From assembly GCA_008828725.1 (NCBI GenBank), contig MEHQ01000460.1, forward strand, positions 189,501 through 253,500: DNA of 64,000 nucleotides, written 5' to 3'. This DNA comes from Saccharina japonica. Its lineage: Eukaryota; Sar; Phaeophyceae; Laminariales; Laminariaceae. The notes beneath the pieces are model-generated. The model was given only the letters and a program-made list of their open reading frames with translations. It was not told the origin of the DNA and did not search any database. Within the stretch, counting starts at the first letter, position 1. Every line of letters starts with the position of its first letter. A program made the translations under genes and the position numbers. Of the stretch, positions 20,901-31,780 are shown in pieces.

Positions 20901-23900
20901 AGCTTCGATATCGGCCCGCACCGCTCTCTTCAAGAAGTGGACTTGGAGATTTGGCGGAGCAAGGAGGACGATGCAGAGGAGAAGGAGGAGAAGGAAGAGA
21001 GTGGGGGGGCTGATGGGGACGACGATACTTCGGTCCATATGCGGATGTACCCAATTCCGCAAACGCACGACTGGTGAGCGCCTATATATATCGTAAAGAG
21101 GGTTGAGTTTGCCTAAGGGGTGCGATTGGTTTTCAGCGCTCGGTTTTTTCAGAACTCGGGAAGGTTGGGGTTTCCAATACCGAACAAGGCGTTTTCGCGG
21201 AAAGGTCTGGTCGAGGGGCCGGGCCTCCCGAAACTCGTACGAGTATGGAATGATGTTCGACTTTAGCGCCCTTTGCCGCTGTCGAGAAATCGAGCTGCTG
21301 AAAAACGATCACATCCCCCACCCGCCCCCTGTGCCCCAACGCAAGGATCTTTGATGATGCGTGCTACGATAGAGGTAAAAGGTATACCTTATCTTGGTTT
21401 TTTTGGCTGAAACGTTTTCGGAATGATCGGGCTGCTCCTTAACCCAAAATCGTCAGACTTTCACTCTTGTGCTGTTATTTTTTTCATACTATTAGTAATA
21501 GACTCAGGTTATGGAATTGTTCATCGAGTATTCATTCGTAGCACTTTTATTTTCCCCCAAATCCTATTTTTCGGCGACGTATGGAGCTATCTTCAAGTTA
21601 GGCGCTCAGAAAAAAACATGGTGCACCTGTATCGTAGCATGCGTCCTTTAAGGTAGTAGCCAAACTTGAAGAATGCGTGCTGTAGCTCTACCGTACACAT
21701 TCATCATAGGTATACCGATAAGCATGTTTGGTTTCGTCGTTCAGACGCGATAATCTCAGCTGCTTCGCGGGCTTGGCCCACGTACGGGTACGTAGTCTTC
21801 CGCTAGCTCTTATGTACAATGTATATATAATCAAGTCCCGGTTGCTACAGTACCTATTTGGCGCAGATGCACATCACTCTGTCGCGAAATATAAGGACCT
21901 CGTATTTTATACTACAGTACAGTAGTAATACTTTCATAGAAAATGTACTCATATTTAGGGCCAGAGAGTTGCGATATCGTGTGTGGGTATTGTGTATCGT
22001 CACATTTGCTTTCTATGTTCGTAGCACAGTTCTACGCGAGTAGACGGGGGATGTACTCATTCATGTCGTGCACGGCCGTATGTAGTCGTATGACCATAGA
22101 CCCTCGCATCCCTACAACGCCGGGACGGAGCACGTTGGATTTTCACCAACCAGGCAGGCATTGCTTGCACCAAGCGCGAAGCGCCCGTGAGGTATTGAGC
22201 GAGTCGCATGGAGGGTTAGCGGCATCCTGCTAAGAACCGCCTGTGAAGCGGACTTGCATATGGACGACAGCCTCCGAATGTGAAATACGTTCCATGAGTT
22301 GTTTACAATACGTCGCAAATATGTGAAATTCAACAGAGGAGGGCGAAATATCAGGAAAATTAAGTTTCCAAAGTTTGGAAATTCTGGGGGGGGGGAGGTC
22401 TAAAAAAACTTCCCGATTGTAACGGCCCTCAGTAGGGGGAGGGGCTGCTATGTGACCTCGGACAACGAACAATACTGCACACCTCGTACAGATCATACAT
22501 TCCTAGCATTCCAAATTGATGGTCTACATATTTCAGGGCAGATGATCTGTATGATCTGTATGATCTGTATGATCTGTATGGTGTATATGATCTATATGAT
22601 CTGTATGATCTGCATGATCTACATGATCTGTGCGGGAGCCATGCAATCTGCGTGGTGTAGGGCCTGTTTCCGTGGTTAAGTATGCACCACGATAAACACA
22701 TCCTGCACAGCAACTCAGAACGGCAGGTTGGAATGTTTTTTTAATGGTTTATCTTATCTACTGTAGATGGTCTAGATGACCTATTAACAGTAGACGGTCT
22801 TAGATACATCTAGGTGGTCTAGATTATCTACTGTAGATGATGATGCTACCTGTAGATGATATGTCTGTCTGGCGTGTCCTCAAAGCGCAGACAGAACTTC
22901 CACGACATTAGGTACTGTTGTAGTTCCTCGCTCGAGGGGGGGGCGGTCAAGATCATGGGTGTCCAGATGCCCCCGTTGACTTAGGGGCGCACAGTTATAC
23001 CCCATGCCTACTGCAGCCACACTCCTGGTGCATACAAGTACATGCGTGTGTTTATGTGTGTGTTCTTCACATTAAACCTTCCTTTCTACCCGTCGACATC
23101 CAGCAAACACAGTCAGTGTCTGTGTCGATTCTTCATCCTAGAGAGGTACCATTTCTTCTGTGGTCACAAAACTACGACACAGGGATACCACGCTGCAGTG
23201 CAGTAAGCAGAGCAGACAATGCAATGTACTCTGCTGTTGTTGTTGCTGCTGCTGCTGCTGACTTTGCCGAATGCGTGTTGTGTCTCGTGACGTCATAATA
23301 AGGGTGGAGCGATCTCTCTCGGACTTCAACGAAACAAGAGCCTCCGACATCTTCGTGATCAACTTCGGGGCGCACTATCACGACACGCCAGAGGGGGAGG
23401 CCAGGTTCAGATTCGACACCACCCGAGTGCTCAACGACATGGCCCGGTTCGGTGATACCGCGACTATGATTTGGAGGTAAAAGCACAGCCAACTACCACG
23501 GTTTGTTTCCAGTGAGGACTGCGGGTTAGCTCAAGCACAAACTGGATGCGAGCTGCCGGAATTTCTAAGCTATCTGGTATTTAGGCTAGCATCAGTTCCC
23601 CATTCCTTTGAAAGCTCACTATAAAGCCGCCGAAAAAGAAGTGCTTGACGGCATGGCCTGGTTCAGTGAAGCCGCGACTATGATTTCGAGGTAAAAGCAC
23701 AGCTAACTGCCACAGTTTATTTCCAGTTGACTGCGGGTCAGCTCAAGTACAAACCAGATGCGAGCTGCCAGAGTTTATATCTAAGCTATGTGGTATTAAG
23801 GCTATTAGGTTACGTAGCACCAGTTCCCCATTCCTTTGAGAGCTCGCATATATAGCCGCCGCCAAAAGCAAGTGCTTGACGGCGTGACCTGGTTCAGCGA

Positions 23901-26900
23901 AGCCGTGACTATGGCTTGGAGGTTGAACCACAGCTAGCCGTCAGTGCCAGTTAACTGCTCGGGGGTGAACAGCAGAGTATAAAACCGAACGAGCATGGTA
24001 TTTGCTGCGTCACCTCTCAGTGGTTGAATAACTATACTTTTCTACCAGGTAGGTAACTGCCGAGGAACAGCAACGTAAACAGGAGAAGCACCGTATTTGC
24101 TACATCACGACCTTAAACAAGTAGACTACGATTCCTGTACCGAGCAGATAGTACTCTTTTGTCGTATATAGCTGATTGTATTTGTACGTTTGCCAGCTGT
24201 ACAGTTTGTATAAGCGACATGTGATCGTATTTGTTTTTTAGGGTGCACAATGTAATGTAGTGTTATTCTAGAGAGAGGGTTGAATTAATTCGTACGAATT
24301 CAAGACATCAGTTTTTTTTATCTTAGAAGGACACGTCATCGTGACCTGCCCCCCCCCATGCTGCACTTTTGGTTTTTTCTTGCCCCGTTGACGGCGCCAG
24401 GGAGATCGCGCCGACCCACTTCCCGTCGGAAAACGCCTCGTACGACAGCTTCGAGCGTCTGCCAGAGGCCGAGAAAAACGGCGCCTGCTGCACAGGAACT
24501 CCGCCCCTCGTGTTGGACCGAAACTTGGTGAGCTTTTTTTTGTTTTTTTTTTTGTTTTGTTATTTTCGATACAGCAGTACCGGCCCGTACGGTGAAAGAT
24601 CAGACGCCTGCTGCCATAGGGCATGCCTCATAGCGGCAGGTTAGTATCCTGACGGTCCACAAGTAGATGGTCTACGTAGATCGTGATCTGAGCGGCGTAT
24701 GTATGAAAACGCGCGTTTCGCGCTATAACTTGGAAGGCATGTTTCGCGCTAGCTTGTGCTTGGACACGTATAGTCTTACCTCTCCCTGATGTTGTTTTGC
24801 TCTGAAAAGCCAGACTTGGTGTGCTTCTGCGTGGGTCCATTTTGTTAGGGCTGGGGGCTGGCCAGCGTACTGGTTATGAAAGCAGCAGAAGATCCGCTAA
24901 CCCAGACAAACGTGTGCTTGTTCTTTGTAATCCTTAGACCCGGTGCACTTATAACGCCGAACGACCCCATCCCATCCCATCCCATCCCCACCGCATGTAA
25001 CCGACCAACCTCTCCCTGTTCTCTCTCTCGGCGGTGTGACACGCCGCATGCCTGCCCTCCCCGACCCCCCCCTTTCCAAAACATCCCGACCACACAGTGG
25101 GTGGAAAACTATATCCGAGAGAACGGGCTGCAGGACCGGGTGAAGATCCTGAAAGTGTATCGCATGTCGTACCTGAGGGGCGCCGCCCATCATACCTGCC
25201 ACGTGGCGAAGGTGGGGAACGGATTCGAGGCATTCTGATAGTCGACGCATTGCTATCATACGGTAGAGATACTGCTGTAGATGCCTCACGTGGTTTATGA
25301 GGGCGGTGGCCCCTTGAGGAGCTTTTACGATACGTACCTCACCCACCCAAAACCTGCTTCTGGGGGGAAATACAAGTGCTTCGTATGTACGAGTACCCGA
25401 CGAACAGTCGATCCCATGGCCTACGTGACTGCATACAGGACACCTAATAGGAAACAGGAAATCTGGTCCAGGCTGGGTTTCTTATTTGATAGAAGGTTGT
25501 TTCTACACTAATTTCAAGATAGCGACTCTCGAATTTCTTCTTTTACTCTAAATCTCAGCCTGGCTTTCTTATCAGCCTGTTTCTTATTAGTTGTCCTGTA
25601 CTGCATACTGAGAACACTATTAATACTGTTGCCACACAAGAACGATGGTTTCAGAAACAAAGTCAGCCCATTGGTGCTACCTCTACCATAGCACCCGTCA
25701 CTCGTATATAAATACATGTACATACATATGTATATATATAAATATACATTTATACATATGTATATACAAGTATAGATGTATTGTATATATATATATGTCG
25801 TGTGCCTCACTCATTCAAGCCATAAATAATTGTATTCCACAAGCAGTCGCACCAGCGGTCTAGTGGCTATAACCCCGACTCCAGTACCACTGTTATCGAT
25901 AATAGCGTTGGTATCGTTGGTGTGTTTGGTATGGTGAGACGCAGTGCTACAGCAGGAGGAGGGGATGGATGTATGTATACCAGGTATCACATTTTGACCG
26001 AAAGATTTCTGACTGACTTACGACTGACGATTACGTAGTGTGCTCCTCGACTGAAGAAATGCCCAATAAGGCACACGCCTTATCCTCAGAAGCGTGGTGC
26101 GATAGAGATAGCATTTGTTTTAGCTGAAACGCTTGCTGAACGACACGGACTCCTTATAGTAACCCCAACTCGTCGCAATTTCGTTCCCCGTGTAGAAAAA
26201 TTGCGGGTGCACCCCGGGTGCACCCCAGCCTAAGGCGGTGTTCACATGCGACACGCGCGCCGTATGAATTATCGCAGATATGTTATTACGCCCTCTGATA
26301 CAATTCGTTAGCAAGGATATTTATAGGGGCGGGCTGCTGTTCACTTCTCACTTCTAGCATTGCTTTGCGAGATAAGGAGCACTTCCTGGTGAGATCAAGG
26401 TACGGGCTTAGGCCCAACCCTAACCCTAACCCAAACCGGGCCCAAAACGGACCAGAAACGAGCGAGAAACGCGGCTGTGCCGCTTTCGCATCTAGCGAGA
26501 ACATTCCGAGCGCGGACCACGATTCCGATGTGTGGACCACAGATACACCATTCGTTTTTCAAGGCAAAATCGTCCGTTAAAGATCGCTGCTGACGGATGG
26601 TATGATGTACTGAGGGGTGGACAAACCTTGATAGTAGATCTTTACGGGAGGGTTGTGCTTGGCTCCTGAAGCCGACCCTCCGACCAGAACCCTAACCCGA
26701 ACCCTATGTCAGTGGTCAGTGTTGGGATACTGTGCTTGGTCAGACTCTAGGTTGACTCGGCCGGCGTGGATGCTGAGCTTGGAAAGACTGTAGGTTGACT
26801 CGGGATGCTGTGGCTGGAAAAGAGTCCAAGTTGATTGAGCCGCGTAAAACATACCCTTAGCCAACCAGAGTGCCTAAATAGCTACCTTAGGAATATCTAC

Positions 26901-27139
26901 TATCATACTTTGTCCACTACTGGATGTACTCGTTACTTCTCACTTGATGTATGCATGTTTCGCAAACTGATTGCTTGGAAACCCTGTTTGGACAGCCGAC
27001 GGTGCCGGGACAGAAGCCGCGGGACGTAGGGACGTGCCCCCACTCACACGAGCCCACGGACTGCAGACATTTTTCGGAGACGGGTGTGATCGAGGAGTGG
27101 AACGGGCTCCTTCTCAACCACATCTGCCCTGCACAATAA
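16371..27139 (+). CDS. PMR5/Cas1p-type (PC-esterase, SGNH) acyl-esterase, 9 exons
   Basis: Exons read by eye: 16371-16599, 16906-16982, 18176-18301, 19368-19496, 20838-21073, 23303-23476, 24401-24527, 25098-25211, 26996-27139. Every junction is GT-AG and phase-consistent, giving 451 residues, a usual length for this family. A basic N-terminus and short hydrophobic run (ALLLIAFL, about residues 25-32) suggest a type II anchor or signal peptide, hence a secretory or Golgi location. Exon 3 carries the SGNH nucleophile block IFLGDSLSNQQGDSL (Ser115). Exon 6 carries DIFVINFGAHYHD. WRE-IAPTHFP is formed across the exon 6/7 junction. Exon 9 carries DCRHF (Asp426, His429), matching the family's C-terminal DxxH, followed by EEWNGLLLNH. 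Family members O-acetylate or deacetylate cell-wall or surface glycans; the substrate here is unknown. Exon 5 has an acidic Glu/Lys/Asp run. The exon 3 donor (GTGCGG) and exon 8 donor (GTGGGG) are weak but are the phase-correct choices. Least certain: exons 4-5, which match nothing I recognise. Confidence 0.85.
17055..17490. repeat. Minisatellite of about 110-120 bp, four units, inside esterase intron 2
   Basis: Four tandem units are marked by ACCCCGGTATG(A/G)TC, CGCCTG(A/G)CA, CCGGCCAAACACAG, ATATCGATGC and GATTCACC(C/G)GATG. The units are diverged, the fourth being weakest (CGTCACGCGTGACGGG). Confidence 0.8.
17690..17752 (+). mobile_element. C-tailed repeat, 3' end
   Basis: CATACGAATACGGCCGTGCAC, then GACATGAGTACA and eleven C. 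Only the last 50 bp of the family is kept. Confidence 0.6.
17731..17925 (+). pseudogene. Decayed tandem copy of esterase exon 3 and its upstream intron end
   Basis: This stretch lines up with 18049-18260, which contains intact exon 3 (GDSL block). Shared landmarks in order: a C-rich tail after GAGTAC, CCATGC/CATGTC, GTTTCCTTGG, TTTGAC repeats, GGAGACA, TTGAAGG, GGTCATCTTCCT and TTGTCCAACC. In this copy the segment for GDSL reads CTCAGAGATTATTTG, so the serine motif is destroyed, and the copy ends before the GGGGACTCG part. It lies within intron 2, so it is probably removed with the intron. Confidence 0.75.
17958..18058 (+). mobile_element. C-tailed repeat (short subfamily) behind a 28-C run
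   Basis: A run of about 28 C (17960-17987) is followed by CTCCGTCTCGAAAGGG, TGCGTGGTCAATGGTCAAAT, GACTAAGGCAAGCAAC and GAGTACGCCTCCCC. Confidence 0.65.
18998..19217 (+). mobile_element. C-tailed repeat, near full length
   Basis: Begins GAGGCTGTCGTCCATATGCA, includes ACCTCACGGCGTTTTCGCGC, GTCCCGGCATATGTAGGGAT, GAGGGTCTATGGTCATATGA, CTACGGCCGTGCACAACATG and ends AGTAACCCCCCACC. Lies in esterase intron 3. Confidence 0.75.
19510..20830. other. Esterase intron 4
   Basis: No exon-like sequence recognised. 20106-20130 is an AT dinucleotide run; 20270-20380 is the CTCAACCGGTCCCAGTGAC repeat shared with 9715-9840. Confidence 0.5.
21355..21645 (+). mobile_element. GTGCTACGATAGAGGT-family foldback (MITE-like), full length
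   Basis: Left ATGCGTGCTACGATAGAGGT and right ACCTGTATCGTAGCATGCGT are inverted. Internal landmarks: GGCTGAAACGTTTTC, CCTTAACCCAAAATCGTC, GTAGCACTTTTATTTTCCCC. Inside esterase intron 5. The usual CATCGGGTAGCAC reads CATCGAGTATTCATTCGTAGCAC here. Confidence 0.8.
22050..22285 (-). mobile_element. C-tailed repeat, minus orientation
   Basis: On the plus strand GGGGGATGTACTCATTCATG, GTGCACGGCCGTA, an extra TGTA, then GTCGTATGACCATAGACC, GCGAAGCGCCCGTGAGGTAT, GTCGCATGGAGGG, and TGCATATGGACGACAGCCTC. Lies in esterase intron 5. Confidence 0.75.
22440..22870. mobile_element. GATC-rich composite repeat with ATGATCTGT microsatellite
   Basis: 22541-22625 is a 9-bp tandem array (GATCTGTAT). The core GCCTGTTTCCGTGGTTAAG and ATCCTGCACAGCAACTCAGA is followed by GATGGTCTAGATGACC-type units. 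Same layout as 8515-9010. Confidence 0.6.
23641..23990 (+). pseudogene. Two partial tandem copies of the end of esterase exon 6 plus intron start
   Basis: The end of exon 6 and the start of intron 6 (23427-23640) recur at 23641-23871 and at 23872-about 23990, periods of about 214 and 231 bp. Conserved pieces include GTGCTTGACGG, ATGGCCTGGTTCAG, GCGACTATGATTT, AGGTAAAAGCACAG, and intron landmarks CAGCTCAAG, GCGAGCTGCC and GTTCCCCATTCCTTTGA. The first copy keeps a usable AG/GTAAAA donor; the third has GGTTGAACC instead. Neither copy has the upstream half of the exon or an obvious acceptor, so they are probably silent intron sequence. Confidence 0.75.
24000..24398. other. Distal part of esterase intron 6
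   Basis: No feature recognised apart from a C8 run at 24351-24358; the exon 7 acceptor follows the pyrimidine-rich TTGCCCCGTTGACGGCGCCAG. Confidence 0.5.
25436..25599 (+). mobile_element. CAGGACACC-family element, full length
   Basis: Left CAGGACACCTAATAGGAAAC, interior TCCAGGCTGGGTTTCTTATT and ATAGCGACTCTCGAATTTC, right TTCTTATTAGTTGTCCTG. TA flanks both ends. Lies in esterase intron 8. Confidence 0.8.
26095..26170 (+). mobile_element. Fragment of the GTGCTACGATAG family
   Basis: GGTGCGATAGAGATAGCA, TTAGCTGAAACGCTTGCTGA, ACGACACGGACTCCTTATAG, TCGTCGCAATTTCGTTCC: diverged left half. 25672-25692 nearby is an isolated right end (GTGCTACCTCTACCATAGCA). Confidence 0.5.
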
Positions 27140-27182
27140 GCCGATCGCCCTGCAGGGCAAATCGTGCTTGATGGCCACCACC

Positions 27183-27720
27183 ACCACCCCTGCAGACATT
27201 GTTAGGAGACAGGGTGATCGAGGAATGGAACGTGCTCCTTCTTGTCATATTTGCGCGACGCAAGCCGATAGCCCTGCGGGGCAAATCATGGAACTTCCTA
27301 CATACGGTGAACGCTTCGTTTATACAAGGTGCGAAACAGCTGTTCAACGGAGTTAACTGCGAGTACGGGGACTAAAACAGCGCATTCAGTGACGAAGAAT
27401 GAAATGGGCGCCAGCTCTAACACATTCGTCCAGCGTAAGCCGAAAGCCTTCCAGGGAAATCATGGTTCAAACCCACCCACCGGCCGCAGACATTGTTTGG
27501 AGACAAGAGGGTGATCGCAAGGGAATGGAAGGGGCTCCTCCTCAGCCGTATCTGTAGGTTGTAAGCCGATAGCCAGCCCTGCAGGGCATCATGGCCTTTT
27601 CCTTCATGCGGTGAACGCATGGAGCACCTACACCGCCGGAGGAAACGACTACTCAACGGACAACAGCGAGTGCGAAAGCTGTTAGGCCGATACACCCTGC
27701 AAGGAAAATCGTGTTTGTTT
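27183..27720 (+). pseudogene. Degenerate tandem copies of the esterase terminal exon and 3' flank
   Basis: Terminal-exon sequence around DCRHF and EEWNGLLL plus the post-stop hairpin (27049-27170) recurs at 27183-27290 and 27482-27600, with a more decayed trace near 27690-27720. Each copy keeps GCAGACATT, GGAGACA, GTGATCGAGG or its variant, a GAATGGAACG-like stretch, GCTCCTTCT, and the following AAGCCGATAGCCCTGCAGGG-type palindrome. The Cys codon before Arg-His is altered in both copies (CCTGCAGAC, GCCGCAGAC) and frames are broken, so they are not alternative functional last exons. Confidence 0.7.
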
Positions 27721-29085
27721 TTTCTGCGTCGGAGACTTACTTGGCTTCTGCGCCGTAGGATGCAACTGTTCAATGGACAACCGCGAGTGCAGATAAAATC
27801 AAAACGACCGGTTCGGTGCCGGCAGTCCCCCATCTCAGGAGACGATTGTTCAACGGATATCTGCAGCTGCAGATTCGGCTAGAGCTACTTATGGGGGACG
27901 GATGTTAACAGTAGATTTGATCCTTCGGTGGGGAGCCAGCATTTTGTGTGGATAGGAAACCACCCTCCAATATATTAGCCGCCAGGGAAGGGGCTGGGAC
28001 GACTGATTGGGGAGGGCGGGTGCAATGGTGTATGATTATTCAGGGGGGCGGTGGTATGGTGTGCGGATGTGTTAGCCGCGCGCGTGCGTGTGTGTTTGTG
28101 TGTGTGTGGCGCACGCTAACTTACCGCCGTGGCTTACTCGCCCTTGGGCCAAGAGAATACGCCCATGAGAAGCGTGTGTGTGTAGGGAGGATGGCCTGTG
28201 TTTTGTCTTTGTCTTGTTTTTGTTTGTTTTGTTGTGTTTTATTTTGTGCACCCCCCCCCCCCGACACCTCACATCTAGTGTACCAATGCACTCGTCAACT
28301 TGTGGGTCGGCCCTGTGTCTAGTAGATGAGGATGCACACCACCGGTTTCTACTGTTTGCAGGTGAATGTAATTGTAGACCAACCGCGCAAGGAGGGGTAC
28401 TAGTTCGCCACCCCCCCCGTCCCCCCTGCCTGCAGCAAGGCTTCTGGTTTTGAAGCAAAACTACCGACCCAGCTGAGCGACGAAAAGTGGGTGGGCAGCA
28501 TGCCACCCTCTCGCCAAAAGCGATGGTTCGAGCTCACATGAGCTGCTGCGCAACACGCCTCATGAGAAGCAGGAAACCTCGGCATGTTTGACAGTGGGCG
28601 GGTGCGTTACTGGTGCGTTCTGCACACTCCTGATTGTAACGACTCCCGAACGTATTGCTGCCGTGCGGTAAATGCCAGCCTGGCCTTGTTAAGGGTACGC
28701 CTTGCTTTTAGTAGATGTCATATACGGTACCAGTGGGGCCAAGAGTACCGCCAACCACAGAAGGCGGTATTCCGAACTAAGCGGTTAGCAGTAGTAACAG
28801 AGCGTAGAAGAAGCAACACGGCGAGGTTGAATCGTTGATTCGATCGCCCCCCTCCCCCCCCCGTTTTTTGTGAAGTCTCTCGGGGTATTGTAGCTGGATT
28901 GCATCTTGAAGCGTGTCTATGAATCGTGGGGCTGCTGGGAGGCCAAATATCGCACGCGCAATGCCTGGTAAGACGGGAGCAAAGCGACGACGCATATGGC
29001 GCCCCAAAGCTAGGGCAGGAGCGTTTTGCTTTGTTTTTTGGCTTTTTTGACCAAGACTACGTAACAGTGCGGCGGGTTTACCCCA
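27721..29085. other. Stretch without a supported gene
   Basis: 27720-27850 still resembles degraded repeats of the esterase 3' flank (CAACGGACAACAGCGAGTGC / CAATGGACAACCGCGAGTGC). The rest has GT-rich (28078-28110) and C-rich (28249-28262) tracts and no recognisable coding. Confidence 0.5.
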
Positions 29086-29089
29086 TGCC

Positions 29090-29305
29090 TTGATTAGCCG
29101 TAGTCGTACGACCATCGACCCTCGCATCCCTACAATGCCGGGACGGAGCACGTCGGGTTTTCACCTGATCAGGCGAGCACTGTCGCTTGCACCAATCGCG
29201 AAGCGCCGTGAAGTGTTCGGGGAGTCTCATGGGGGGTAAGCTGCGCGTCCTAGTACGAGGACCGCTTTTTGTGCGGCGGGCTGTCTGGCATATGGATGAC
29301 AGCGA
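29090..29305 (-). mobile_element. C-tailed repeat, minus orientation, tail degraded
   Basis: AGCCGTAGTCGTACGACCAT, CCCTACAATGCCGGGACGG, GCGAAGCGCCGTGAAGTGTT, GGCATATGGATGACAGCG. The expected G run on the plus strand is replaced by ACCCCATGCCTTG. Confidence 0.7.
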
Positions 29306-29787
29306 AGAATTGCACGTGTTTCGTAACACTACTAACTACTGTAAGGGGTGTCACTTTTACACCCGTACCCCTGTTTCTACGACGCAGTCTAGTCTTTCTT
29401 CTTTTCTTTTTTTTTGCTTTTTTTTTGCTTTTTTGTCATGATTTTCGTTTTTAATGTTTTCGTGGTATTGTACTCGCACCGACCCATGGGATTTTGCTCC
29501 TTTTTTTTTTTTTGCTCTTCGTACATGTTATGCCAACAAAGTACTGGTACGTACGTATCGTAAGTCCGCTCTTTTTCGTGTGTAAGGGTGCAGAGTCGCT
29601 GGCGCTATAGTAGTGGTGTGGCCTGTGGCGCCAGTAGAGACGGGGGGATCCCCTCTGCCGTACGTAGCCTTCCCTTCGTTTTCGTCGGATTTTACTTCCC
29701 TTCGTTTTCGTCGGATTTTTCCGAAATACTCGGTGGGTATAAGAGCATATAGCGGTTCCGGTCACCTTTTTTTGCCCCTTTGGGCCT

Positions 29788-29890
29788 TAACCCATTAACC
29801 CTTATAGGACTGGAGTCCCGTTTTGGGGACAAATCACTTAGAGTTAAAGTGGTTTGTCCCCAAAACGGGACTGCAGTTCTATAAGGGTTA
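29788..29890. mobile_element. TTAACCC foldback element, long-arm type
   Basis: A near-perfect hairpin: TTAACCCTTATAGGACTGGA, GTCCCGTTTTGGGGACAAA on one side and the inverted copy TTTGTCCCCAAAACGGGACT, GCAGTTCTATAAGGGTTAA on the other. TTAA ends suggest piggyBac-type target use. Confidence 0.8.
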
Positions 29891-29972
29891 AGAACTGGTC
29901 CCGCGAATTTGGGGACAAACTACTTGGAAGTAGTGTGGGATATGTTTTCCAGTTCGGAATTTTCCCTCGCTC
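29887..29972 (-). mobile_element. TTAACCC foldback element, short type, abutting the previous one
   Basis: GTTAAGAACTGGTCCCGCGA, TTTGGGGACAAACTACTTGG, then AAGTAGTGTGGGAT and CCAGTTCGG. It shares the GGGGACAAA core with its neighbour. Confidence 0.65.
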
Positions 29973-30214
29973 CCGTTGTTGACACAAATGACTTGGAATG
30001 AGTGTAGGGTCAGAGTTAGGTGTGTGTAGAGTACAGTGGAGTGCAGTAGTAGTGAAGGAGTTAGGGTTAGGGTTTTTTTTTTTGTGAAGAGGCTCAAGCG
30101 TCAATACGGTGTAGCTCTCGAGCGAACGGCTGTTGTAGGCCCTGCTTTCTTTGCGATACCCAAGCTAGGCGGTGCAGGGCGTGTACGCGCGCACGCACGA
30201 CACAAGAGGGAACA

Positions 30215-30314
30215 GTGCTTGATCGATGGATTGATGGATTGGTTGGCTGGTTGATTGATTAATTGGCTGATTGATTGATTGATTGACTGATTGATGGGTT
30301 GGTTGGTTGGTTGG

Positions 30315-30346
<32 letters not shown>

Positions 30347-30590
30347 TAGATTGGTTGATGGATTGACTGATTGATTGGTCGATTGGTTGATTGGGTGATT
30401 GATTGATTGACTGACTGATTGATTGATTGATGGGTTGGTTGGTTGATTGATTGGTTGATTGGTTGGTTGGTTGGTTGGTTGGTTGGTTGATTTGTAGATT
30501 GATTGACTGGTGGATTGATAGATTGATTGATTGATGGATTGACTGATTGATTGGTTGATCGAATTTATTGATTGATTGGTCGAGTGCGTG
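30215..30590. repeat. TTGA/TTGG tetranucleotide tract
   Basis: About 370 bp of GATT and GGTT tetranucleotides. The minus strand is open (Asn/Gln/Ser/Pro repeats) purely because of composition. Confidence 0.9.
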
Positions 30591-30599
30591 ATTGATCAA

Positions 30600-31780
30600 T
30601 TCGGCCTCGTAAGAGTCTCGGCGGGAGTTGGGTTATGTGGAAGGATGTCTATCATAGAAGATTTGGGATGCCATACAGGTAGTGTGCCTGCAGGCGGTGA
30701 GGACTGGGAGCCACCCTATAGAGATTTGTGCACACCAAGGCTATACGTGCGTACGCAGCAGACGATGGAGAACGCTTCGAGTCTATTGTTCGAGCGGCTT
30801 GTGAAGGCTACGGTAGGGGGGGTAGATTCACAGAATTTCACTCCTCCTGTTTTTAGGAGCTATATTTTGTATCATCAGCGGTTCACAGCCCCCCTCACGT
30901 GCGTGTGGCTTATTCTTGAAGACCAAAAATACGTGCGGGGCGCCCTGTTTATTGCAAAGTTGATGCTACGCACTGTTTTTTTTTTTTTTTTTTCCCTTTC
31001 GGTGATTTTGTTACTGTTTCGAGATACATATATATGCACCGGCATGACATGGGAGGGAGCGTTTTGTTGTACCGCTCGGGCCATACCATGGTTGAATTAA
31101 ACCCCCCGTTTCGAATCTTACGTGGACATCAAGCGGGGGGTATTTCAGACCCATCCCCAGAGTGATGGTACGTAGTGGCCTCTTAATTGGTTCGTTTTAG
31201 CCCCGATGGGTTTTTGAGCCACTGTACCCGCCGTTCGGTAGAAGTTGGGAAGTACTGGGCAGCAACTCGTGCAGCGAGAGATGGTACGTAGGGGGTGAAA
31301 GATTTCGGCCGAAACGTTTGCCGGGAGCATGTATGTGGTTTTTGTGTTTTTTGCCAAACTAAACTTTTTGTGGGTTTCCTTGACTGAGGTACTCACCGAA
31401 ATATGGCATGATATATCGTCGAAACGCCATCTATCTGGGGTCTTTCGGGTTTTTCGCCGCATACCGATCATACAGAGAAGAAGAAGTTGCCTGTTAGTAC
31501 TCACTCGTAAAGTCCATCGGGGGGGGGGGGGGTTGTTTCTATGTTTTTTTTTCTTTCTTCTCAAAGCTATGGGGGTGAATGAAGCATTGACAAGTTGAAA
31601 AAAATAATAGAAATTTGCACCCCTATATCGTAGCGACGCCTCCTATCTTAGCAACGCCTCCTATCGTAGGAACGCCTGGAGAGGGCGACGGATGGGCCGA
31701 GTAAGCCTACACGGTATGTAGCAGGGAGGGATCACCTGTAGCGCCTCATGTTCGTTGTTGCGGCTTACCGTCGCGACGGG
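30600..31780. other. Stretch without a supported gene
   Basis: Frames open at 30576-31100 and 31145-31564 show no family motifs. A T16 run near 30978 and a G12 run at 31520-31532 are present. 31616-31650 is a fragment of the GTGCTACGATAG family end. Confidence 0.45.

Noticed and set aside
21137..21250. Extra esterase exon between exons 5 and 6
   Set aside because: It follows a good acceptor and is open, but exon 5 (phase 2) already joins exon 6 in frame, and none of its good donors keeps phase.
30195..30590. Asn/Gln-rich protein on the minus strand
   Set aside because: It is a TTGA/TTGG tetranucleotide tract; the open frame is compositional.
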